A stretch of DNA of 64,000 nt from Anatilimnocola aggregata (GTDB lineage Bacteria; Planctomycetota; Planctomycetia; Pirellulales; Pirellulaceae). Each line of letters opens with the position of its first letter. Within the stretch, counting starts at the first letter, position 1. Made by a program: the position numbers and the translations under genes. Location: positions 8,432,001-8,496,000 of the forward strand of contig NZ_CP036274.1 in NCBI RefSeq assembly GCF_007747655.1. Direction: 5' to 3'. The notes beneath the pieces were generated by a model. That model made no database searches and was not told where the DNA came from. It saw nothing but the letters and a program-made list of their open reading frames with translations. Positions 34,156 to 43,700 of this stretch are shown here, piece after piece.

Positions 34156-37100
34156 ATGAAGTCCCTCTCTCAACGCTTGTTTAGTGCAGGCTTATGCTGG
34201 GCAGCCCTCATCGGCTGCAGTCTGCTAGCCGCCGCCAGCTTTGCCCAAGCACCGATGCCGCCGGCCCCCACGCCCGACGACGTGGCAGCTGCCGAAGGAA
34301 AACCGGCCACACCGCTGCGCGAGCAGACGATCTACATTCCTTACGCCAAGTTGCGCAGCCTGTTCGAGAAGGAGGGGCGCGGCGTCTTCTTGCCGTACGA
34401 CAAGTTCCAGCAACTGTGGAAGGCGGCGCAAGCAGCGGCCAAGAAGATCGACGAGATTAAGCCGCCGGTCGATGCGCTGATTAGCGAAATCGATAGCGTG
34501 GCAGTCATCAACGACAAGGCCGACGTGGTCGAGGTCACGGCCAAGCTCAAGCTGGAAGTGTTGCGGCAAGGTTGGAACGAAGTTCCGCTTCGACTCAAAG
34601 ACGCCGCCATTCGCTCGGCCAAGCTCGGCGATAATCCGGCTCGCTTGCTGCACGATCCGGCCACCGGCTATCGCCTGCTGTTCGAGAAGAAGGGAAAAGA
34701 TCCGGAGCAACTAACCCTCGAGCTGGTTTATGCCCGGGCCTATACCAAGTCCCCTGGTACTAACAGTGTGCAATTCGATGCTCCACTGGCCCCGGTCAAT
34801 CGCTGGGAGATTCGAATCGCCCAGCCTGGCGTCAAAGTGAACGTCCATCCCAAGCTCTCCGCCACCGAGACGACGGCCGAAATGGAAGGGGATGCCAAGC
34901 CCGAAGACAAAAAAGAGACTCGCGTCGAAGCCTTTGTGGGTGCGGCTGAGCAGGTCCGCATCGATTGGACACCGAAGGCCGAAGGGGCCGCAGGCCTCAC
35001 GGCGCTGGCCACCGTGCAAGTGCGGCAGGAAGTAACCATCGACGAGCGTGTCGTCCGCACGCGCGCGACGTTGGTCTATGACATCAGCCGCGCCGATCTG
35101 AATAAGTTGCAAGTCGCGCTCCCTGCCGATCACGACGTGGTGAACGTGTTCGACGATAACGTGAAAGGCTGGACGCAAAAGAACGACGCGCTGGGGCGGA
35201 TCATCACGGTCGACTTGTTTCAGCCCGCACGGGGCACGCAGAACCTGGTGATCGAACTCGAAAAGTTCATCGGCGACAAAGAGATGCCCGCCGAAATGGC
35301 TCGCCAGCAAGTAAAGGTGCCGGTGATTCGGGCGATTGATGTCGGCCGTCAGCAAGGAGTGCTGGTGGTGCGACTGGCCGATTCACTGCGCAGCGAAGTC
35401 GACAGCCGGCTCGATCTATTGCAGATCGACGCAGCCGAGTTGCCGCAGCAATTGGCCGGTCAAACATGGGCTTATGCATTTCGCTATTCGCGGGCTGCCT
35501 ACGATTTGACGCTGACCGTCGAATCGGTGAAGCCGCAAATCGAAGTCGATCAATTGGCCGAAGTGTTTCTCGAACCGCAACAGACCACACTCACACTCCT
35601 CGCCCTTTACAACATTCAGCGGGCCGGCGTCTTTCAACTCGAAGTCGATGTGCCCGAGGGATTCGACGTACGGCAAGTGGTGGGGCGCGACATCGCCGGG
35701 GCAGCTGCGGTGCAAGTCGATTCGCACCATCTGGCCGAGCGCGAAGTGAAGGTGATGGAAAACGGCCAGGAAGTGACTCGCAAGAGTAAGTCGCGGTTGA
35801 ATGTGAACCTCAGCCGCAAGGCACTGGGCAAAGTGGCCCTGCTCGTCGAGTTGCAGAAGCGGTCGGAAGATCCCAACTTGCTGACGCCTACCGGTAAGAA
35901 GTCAGCCATTGAAGTGCCCATCGTGCGCGTCAATCCCCAGAGCGTCGCCCGCTCGCAAGGACGATTGCTTGTCTACACGCCCGAGAGCTTGAGCGTACAT
36001 CCGACCGAGCAGTTAGGACTGCGGCCTGTTTCGCCAGCCGAAGCGGTGCAAGGACTCGAATCGCTCCGCGCGGGACGCTTTCCCCTCGTGCGCGAACTGC
36101 TGGCGTTTGCCTTCACGCAGGAACCCGCCAGTTTGAAGGTGGAAGCAGAACGCCGTCGACCTTACATCGAAGTGCAACAAACTCTGATCGCGCGGATTGA
36201 GCAGGGAGTCGTGAAATATGAATCGCAGTTTGCCTATGACGTGCGCTATAGCGGCGTGAAGTCACTGCGGCTCGACGTGCCCACGCCCCTGGTGAAAGAG
36301 CTGCGCAATCAAACGCCGGCCATTCGCGAACGCGCGTTCGATCCGCAGCCGACCGATGTTTCGCCCGGTTACACGGCGCTGGAACTTTCGGGCGAAGCGG
36401 AGCTGCTCGGCGGGGTGCAGGTTAAGTTCACCTGGGAACAAAAGCTGGCCGAATTGGCCGCGGGCAAGGGCGTGAAGATTCGCCTGCCGATCTTGAAGGC
36501 CAAGGGAGTCGATCGCTTCTGGGGACAAATTGCTGCGACCCGCGCCGAGACGATCGATATCGGCGTTGATGGCGAAGCGACCGGCCTGCGGCCGATTGAT
36601 CCGCGTGTTGACCTGAAGGTGAGTGTGCCCGATGCAGCCCGCGCGTTTGAGTTTCACGATGCCGACGCCTGGTCTCTGACCTTGCTCGCCACTCGTTACG
36701 AACTCGAAGCTGTGAAAAAGACGAGCGTCGAACTGGGACTCGTGCGCATGGTGGCGACTCGCAGTGGACAAGTGACCGTGCAAGCTCTGTATCGCATGCG
36801 TAGCGCCAAGCAGCGGATTCAAGTCAAGCTGCCCGATAACGTGGATTTGAAAACCGCTTTCGACACTCAGCCACTACGGATCAACGGGCAGGCCGCGAAT
36901 TTGGAAAGTGACACGCAGGGAAACCTCTTCATTCCACTGGTAGGGCACTCGCCCGAAACGCCGGTGGTGGTTGAGTTGCGTTACACATACGACGGCGTCC
37001 CGAGCAATTTGCAGGTGCCAACTTTCTTGGATGATGAAACGGCCGTGCAGCAGATCTATCTGGCCGCCTATCTGCCGGAAGAACAACGACTGCTCGGTTT

Positions 37101-37776
37101 GACTGGTCCCTGGACCGCCGAGAATCGCGCTGCCTGGCCGCCGAAGCAGGTGAACTCGAACGACGAGCACTTGCTGCAGCAGATCCGCGCGAGCGTGGCC
37201 GGCTGCGAAACGCTCGGCCGCGATTTCCGCACTGATGGCACACTCTATCTCTTCTCGGCCCTGCGACCGACGAAAGACGACTCGCTCCGTCTCGTCAACA
37301 TGAACAACACCGGTTTGCAAGTGCTCGTCTTCGCGCTGATCGCGATTGTCGGCATTCTGCTCACCTCGCGGCCTCTGGGAGATCGCCTCTGGTATCTCGC
37401 CGCACTCGTGGTCGGAATTGTCCTCATCGCCGTGCTGCTGCCGACATTGGCTCGGTCACTCACCGGTGGACCAACGCTTTACCTGGCGATTGGCCTGGTA
37501 ATTCTCGTTTGGCTCGTTCGCTTCCTTGTGTGGGCCTTGCCGGGAGTTGTGCAGTGGATCGCCACGCGGCCAGTTCGTACGGCTGCCACTGCTTCCGCAG
37601 TTGCGGCCGCTGCTGCGGCTTCGACGACAGCGCCCGCTGCGGGAGGGTCGTCTCCCTTCAGGCCGGGAGGGCCCGGAAGTGGAACGATGATCTCAACACC
37701 TGCGGAGCCTCCCACCACGCCCACCGCGACACTGCCCGAGCCACCAACATCGGAAGGGGGTGCTCGTCATGAGTAA
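34156..37776 (+). CDS. Large exported membrane-anchored beta-rich protein
   Basis: 1206 aa. Signal peptide to about residue 31 (LFSAGLCWAALIGCSLLAAASFAQA). The mature N-terminus has the module QTIYIPYAKLRSLF / FLPYDKFQQLWKAA, then a long series of beta-rich repeats, including a block ending DDNVKGWTQKNDALGR. About three transmembrane helices lie at 1050-1135 (LQVLVFALIAIVGILL, LWYLAALVVGIVLIAVLL, LYLAIGLVILVWLVRFLVW), followed by an Ala/Pro/Thr-rich tail. Most of the protein should lie outside the cytoplasmic membrane. It overlaps the next gene by eight bases, and that gene contains two further copies of the same architecture. Function unknown; an envelope scaffold is a guess. Confidence 0.88.
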   Translation: MKSLSQRLFSAGLCWAALIGCSLLAAASFAQAPMPPAPTPDDVAAAEGKPATPLREQTIYIPYAKLRSLFEKEGRGVFLPYDKFQQLWKAAQAAAKKIDEIKPPVDALISEIDSVAVINDKADVVEVTAKLKLEVLRQGWNEVPLRLKDAAIRSAKLGDNPARLLHDPATGYRLLFEKKGKDPEQLTLELVYARAYTKSPGTNSVQFDAPLAPVNRWEIRIAQPGVKVNVHPKLSATETTAEMEGDAKPEDKKETRVEAFVGAAEQVRIDWTPKAEGAAGLTALATVQVRQEVTIDERVVRTRATLVYDISRADLNKLQVALPADHDVVNVFDDNVKGWTQKNDALGRIITVDLFQPARGTQNLVIELEKFIGDKEMPAEMARQQVKVPVIRAIDVGRQQGVLVVRLADSLRSEVDSRLDLLQIDAAELPQQLAGQTWAYAFRYSRAAYDLTLTVESVKPQIEVDQLAEVFLEPQQTTLTLLALYNIQRAGVFQLEVDVPEGFDVRQVVGRDIAGAAAVQVDSHHLAEREVKVMENGQEVTRKSKSRLNVNLSRKALGKVALLVELQKRSEDPNLLTPTGKKSAIEVPIVRVNPQSVARSQGRLLVYTPESLSVHPTEQLGLRPVSPAEAVQGLESLRAGRFPLVRELLAFAFTQEPASLKVEAERRRPYIEVQQTLIARIEQGVVKYESQFAYDVRYSGVKSLRLDVPTPLVKELRNQTPAIRERAFDPQPTDVSPGYTALELSGEAELLGGVQVKFTWEQKLAELAAGKGVKIRLPILKAKGVDRFWGQIAATRAETIDIGVDGEATGLRPIDPRVDLKVSVPDAARAFEFHDADAWSLTLLATRYELEAVKKTSVELGLVRMVATRSGQVTVQALYRMRSAKQRIQVKLPDNVDLKTAFDTQPLRINGQAANLESDTQGNLFIPLVGHSPETPVVVELRYTYDGVPSNLQVPTFLDDETAVQQIYLAAYLPEEQRLLGLTGPWTAENRAAWPPKQVNSNDEHLLQQIRASVAGCETLGRDFRTDGTLYLFSALRPTKDDSLRLVNMNNTGLQVLVFALIAIVGILLTSRPLGDRLWYLAALVVGIVLIAVLLPTLARSLTGGPTLYLAIGLVILVWLVRFLVWALPGVVQWIATRPVRTAATASAVAAAAAASTTAPAAGGSSPFRPGGPGSGTMISTPAEPPTTPTATLPEPPTSEGGARHE

Positions 37777-40700
37777 GCACTTCTTGCTCTCCACTTTTGC
37801 CCTGTTGGTATTTGCCAGTACGGCATTTGCTCAACCCTCGGGCGAGAAACCGATTCGCGAAATCTTCGTCCCGTTCGAAGACTTGCCGGTCATTCTCGAA
37901 AATGACAAAGAACGAGTCTTTCTCACTCGCCAGGAATACGAAGACTTGCTCGCCGTGGTGCAAGCCAAGGCTGTCAAGCAAGGGCCCGTGAATATCGTGC
38001 AATTGCAGGCTGCGTATTCGGCCAAGATCGACGACGGCCGTGCGCAAATCACCGGCAAGTTGCAGTTCGAAGTTCTGCACGAAGGCTGGCAGATCGTGCC
38101 GTTGCAATTGGGTGGCGTCGGCGTGCAAAGTGCCACGCTCGATGGCCAGCCCGCGGCAATCGCGCGCTTGCCGCGAGGTCCGCTGCGCCTGTTTGTTAAG
38201 GGACAGGGCAAGCACGAATTGGTTTTGCAACTCACGGCTGCTGTTCCAGCCGCAGCTGCGCTGCAAACATTGCAACTGACTTTGCCCGTATCGCCGGCGG
38301 CCACGCTCGAGCTATCCGTGGCCGGTAATGTCGAAATTAAAGGTGGGGCCTCGGTCGTCAGTCGCAAGTACGACGAAGCGGCCAATCGGACCAAGCTCGA
38401 TTTGCTGCTCAATAGCGGTTCGCTGAACATTGTGATGTCGCTGAACAACAAGCAGGCCCGCGAGCAGCGGCTCGTCGTGGCCCGCACGATTCAAGTCGAC
38501 GAAATCACCCTGGGTTACGAACGACTGCACGTCAACGTCGCCCATCGCATCTTGCACGATCCGGTCGATCGGTTTCGCTTCGTTGTTCCAGCAGGTTTTG
38601 AAGTCACCAGCGTCACTTCGCAGCGCCTCTCGCGCTGGGAAGTGAAGCCTGACGACAAAGGCCGGCAGATTCTCGAAGCGATCCTGAGTGAAGCTACAAC
38701 CGACGCCACGCTAATCGCCATTTCGGCGAATCGTTCGCCGGAACTGGGCCAGGACTGGCTCGCCAGTTTGCAAAAATGGAAGCTTCCTCGCCTGCAACCG
38801 CTCGATGTAGCCGGCGAAGTGGCCGTCGTCGGTCTGCTGGTCGATAACTTGCTCGAACCACAAGAATTGGCAACGAAGCAACTCCTCCCCATCGACGCTG
38901 CGATTCTCATTCAGGCGATGCCCGAGAGTATCTTTCGAGCCGAGCCCGGTGCGCCGGTCGTTCGCCACGTGGCCACGTACTATGTCCCGTCGTATATCGA
39001 TGCCACGCAATACGACCTCAGTGCCAACTTCGTCCGTCCCGAGTCGGGACTCGTCGTTGCTACCAGCTTGCTTCTGTCGCTCAGCGACCAGGGGCATGAA
39101 CTGCGCGGCGGCTTTGTCATTTCGCCGCAGGCCGAAGATCTGTTTCAAGTCCGTTTGCGGGCTCCCTTGGGCTGGCGCGTGAATGAAGTCCTGGGCGACA
39201 ACAATCAGCCGCTCAGCCTGGAGCGGTACGAACTGGCCGATGGCAGCACGCGGATGGTCGTCAATCTCGCGCAGCGAATTCCTGCCGGCTCGCGCGGCAA
39301 GATCATCGTCCGCGCGTCGAGCAATCCCCCGGGTTGGCTCGCCGATTGGAAAGAACAGACCACGACGTTTCCTGAACTGATCCTGGAAGGCGCCACGCGC
39401 GAAACCGGCGCGATCGCGGTGCAAACGGTCGACGATTTGGCTGTTCAACCGCTGGAACTGACGGGCTTAGTCCCCTTGCTCGAAAATGAGAAAGCTGCGC
39501 AAGGCCTCGGTGGCGTCATCACCGCTGCGGCCTATCGCTTTGAATCGCGACCATTCGCTGCCAAGTTCCGCGTCGAGCGCAAGCAGCCCTCGGTAGCGGC
39601 AGAGGCCTTTTCCTTCCTGCATGTCCTGCCCGATGCGCTCAAGGCGCACTACGAACTGATCTATCAAGTGCGCGAAGCGCGCACGCGTCAACTAGCGTTT
39701 TCGCTGCCAGCCAGTACGCCGAAAGAGATCACAATTCTCGGGCTCGATGGCGTCAACGTAAAGGAATATCGGAGTGCCGACGATGGCGACCGCCGTCGCT
39801 GGACGGTGCAATTGGCCGAGCGCCAGGCGGGCGAGATTCGCCTCACGATCGACTTCCGCTTGCCGGTCAGCGAGAACCAGCTGAAAGCCTATCCACTGCC
39901 GCTGATTGAGGCAGAGGATGTGGAGTTTCAATCGGCCTTTGCCTGGCTCGAAGGTTCGCCCGAACTCGAAGTGCAGGCAACAACCGTCAATCGCACGGTC
40001 GATGAAGCGGAACTCTATCAAGCCCGCTATCTGCTGGAACAGTCGGTGGCTACGGCCGACCGCCGCGTGATCGGCGCGTATGGCTACCAAGGTAGCGACG
40101 GCCTCATCAAGATCGATGTCGTGCGCCGCGAGCAACACGCCTTGCCGAGCGCCATCGTGCAACTGGCCGAACTGGTGACCCGCGTTTCAGCTAACGGCCT
40201 GACGCAATCGGTGGCCCGCTACGACCTGGTGACGAAAGCAACCATGCTCGAAGTCTCGTTGCCCGGCGATGCCGTCCTCTGGACGATGCTCGTCGATGGC
40301 CTGCCGACCAAGCCGCAAAAGGAAGGGGCAGCCCTGCTCGTCAGCTTGCCGCCGCGCGAAGACTTGAAAGCGCGGCGCGTACAGATTGTCTATGAAACGA
40401 GTGGCCAGCCACTCCAGCTGACATCGACGATCAGCGCGTTCGCGCCGAAGTTACTTCTGCGCGGCACCGGCGATGAAGCGGGTCGCGAAGTTCCGCAGGC
40501 CGATCTCAAGTGGGATCTGATTCTCCCCAGTGGTTACCAACTGCGGAGCAGCAGCGGCACTGTGTCGCCCGACAAAAAGCAACGCCCACCGATGGCAGCC
40601 CTGCAAGTGGCGGCGGTGCTGTATGAACTGGGTGGAGGTGTGAATAGACGAATTGGACTGGAACGGCAGATCGGCAGCATCGCAATGATGTCCGATGAAT

Positions 40701-43700
40701 CGCGCTCGATGGCAAAACGTGAAGCACCTGCGGGAGGCCTCGTGGAGAATGTTCACGACTCGTTTCGCGAAGATCTTGCCGCTCCCCAAGCTAACCTGGA
40801 ACGTTACGAGCGGGCCGAAATAGTGCGAGGGCAACCACTTCCCACACCAAAGCCCGGCGAACCAGTTCCAGCGGCCGAAGCTCCCGCTCCACCGCCAACG
40901 GCGATGCCCACTGAATCACCACCCCCGGCCACTCCAGCTCTCCCAGCAGCTGATCCTTTCAGCGGGCCGATTGCCATGAATCAAGCTCCGCCAACGGACG
41001 GCGCGCAACAAGCCATTATTCTCGACGACGGGCTAGGACAACCACATCAGGCTGCCTTCGCCGCGCTCGAAGGGGTGAGCAGTTTGCCCATCGACTTTGC
41101 CCCGCTCCCCGGCGCAGATATCGAAACGTTTCGCAGTTTGGGTGTCGACCCGAAGTTGCAGGTAACGCTGGTCGATAGCACGCGCATCAAGTACGCAGCT
41201 GCTGGCGTTGGTCTGCTCGTCTTTCTGATGGGTGTGGCGCTCACGCGCCGGCCAGCCAAACAACAGGCCGGCTATGTGATAATCTTCCTGCTGATCAGTT
41301 CCATCCCGGTGCTCCTCACCAGTGCCCTCGATGAACTGGGCCCCGTGTTCGATGCCGCCTTCTTCGGCGCTGCGGCGCTAATTCCTTACTTCCTGCTTGC
41401 TTCGATCTGCCTGTCGCTGTGGCGGGCAATCGTCGCCCGTCTGCCAGCTGGCTGCTGCCAGGGCGAAACGACTACCACCAATGTGCCGCTCAACAGCAGC
41501 ACCGGCACGATCATCGCCCCGCTGTTGCTCGCGGCAGTGCTGCTTGCCAGTGGGAACTCGGCAGTTGCTGCGGAACCCAAGCCAGATCAGGTGAAGGTCG
41601 TCGATCTGAAAGATCTGTTGCCGATTCTCGATCCCGGCGGTCCTGTTGCCATTCCAGTCGACGCGGTGATCATCCCTTACGATCCCGATTCGGAAGATGG
41701 CCTGGCTCAAGCCAAAAAGGTGTTGATTCCCTACGCGAAGTTCATCGAACTTTGGAATCGGGCGCATCCCGACAAGCCGAAAGATGTGAAACCTGCACCG
41801 GTCGATTTCGCCGTGCTCGCAGCCGACTATCAAGCCACGCTCGGCGCAACGGACGAACTACTCGTCACTGGCAAGTTGACGATCGATGTTCTCAGCGACA
41901 AAGCGGTCGTCATTCCGCTACCGTTTTCTGGCGGCGTACTGGTGAAGGCCACCATCGATGGCCAACCCGCGCGGCTGCAAGTGGTCCAACCCAAAGAGGC
42001 TGCACCCAATCCACCGGCACAGATGCAACAAGCAGCGGCCCTGCCCGTGCCCGAAGCGGGAGCAGTGATGGTGCTGCATACGCAAGGCGCTGGTCGCAAG
42101 ACGGTCGACGTGGCGTTCCGCCTGGGGCTCACGCGCCGCGGTGGTTGGCGACAAGTGGCCGCTGCGCTCCCCCTCGGTGGCGCGAGCCAACTCGCACTCA
42201 CCGTGCCGGATGCCGCGACCGAAGTCCGCATTGCGGGGACTGCCGATAAAGGAAGCTTCGATACCAAAGAGGCCAACGAAAAGATCGAAACCACTCTGCT
42301 CGGTTCGACCAGCGGGCGACTCGATTTGCAATGGCGGCCCAAAGTGGCCATCGGGCAGATCGATCAAAGTTTGACGTCGAAAGGAACCGGCGTTCTCGAT
42401 GTGCGCGAAGACGCGCTCCGCCTGACTTGGGTCGCCGAGCTGAGCTTTGGCCGCGGTACGCGCGATCAATTCGAGTTCTCGTTGCCCCTTGGCTACTCGA
42501 TCGAACAAGTCCTCAGCGAGAACCTCCGCGGTTGGCAAGTGAAGCCCGATGCTGCCCGGCAACTGGTCGAAGTAACGTTGCTGAAGCCCGCCACGGGCAG
42601 CGAAAAGTTCACGCTTGTCCTTTCCAAGCGGGGCCGCATTGGCACCGGCGAATTCGCCACCTTCGATGCGCCCGCGGTCTTCGTCAGTGGTGCTGCGCTG
42701 CAACAGGGAGAACTGATGGTTCGCCGCAGTCCGCGCTTGGAACTGCGAACCGAAACGGCCAATGGCCTGGTGCGGGCCGATAGCGATGCCAATCTGGCCC
42801 GCGCCATGCAAGCGGCCGATAGCGACGACCCGTCGATACTGAATTTGCGTCCCTATCAAACCTATCGCTTCGTCGCGTCGGGCACCGGCGATAAGTTTCA
42901 ACTTCGATTAAATGCGAGCGAAACGGCGGTTACCACTTCGGCCGAAGTGCGCACAATTCTGCAGGTGGCCGAACGCGAAGCCACTCTCGAAGCCAGCATT
43001 CAATTTCGTCCGCAAGGTCAGCCCTTGTATCAGGCCGATGTGCTGCTCCCAGCTGGCTTCGAACTCGATCAACTTCTGCCCGACAACGTTCTGTGGTCGG
43101 TCGTTCCCGATGCGGCCAGTGGTCGCAAAAAGTTGAGCATTCATCTGCTCGATGGCCGCGAAGGAGAATTTACACTGACCTTGGTCGGTCGCTTTGCCGC
43201 GCGGGCCAAGTGGGACGAAGTGGCCGCGCCGGTCATCAGCGTGCTCGGCGTCGAACGTCAACAGGGCGAAGTCGTCGTCCTCTCCGATCCCGATACCGAC
43301 GTGCAAGCGACTAACTTGAAAAACTGCGAAGCGGGACTGCTGCAGCAAACGCAGCGCTGGCTCAAGGCCGATCAGCAAAAGCTGGCCCGCGTGGTCCTCA
43401 ACTATCGAGTTCCCGATTACTCGGCGACGTTCAAACTGACTCGCAAAACGCCGCGCGTCTCGGTACGCACCGTCAGCAATGTAAAAGTCACTCGTCGCGC
43501 GATTGAAGAGACCGTGCTGCTTGACTATCAAATTGCCGATGCGGGAATTCACGAGCTTCAGTTCCTGCTCCCCGAGTCGTTCAAGACCGCGCGGATTCGT
43601 ATTCCGCAGGAAGAGAGTCTGCTGCAGCGGAAGAAGATCGAAGACAACAAGGCCGACAAGCAGATTCCCGCGGGTTGGATCAAGGTAACACTCTCGCTGC

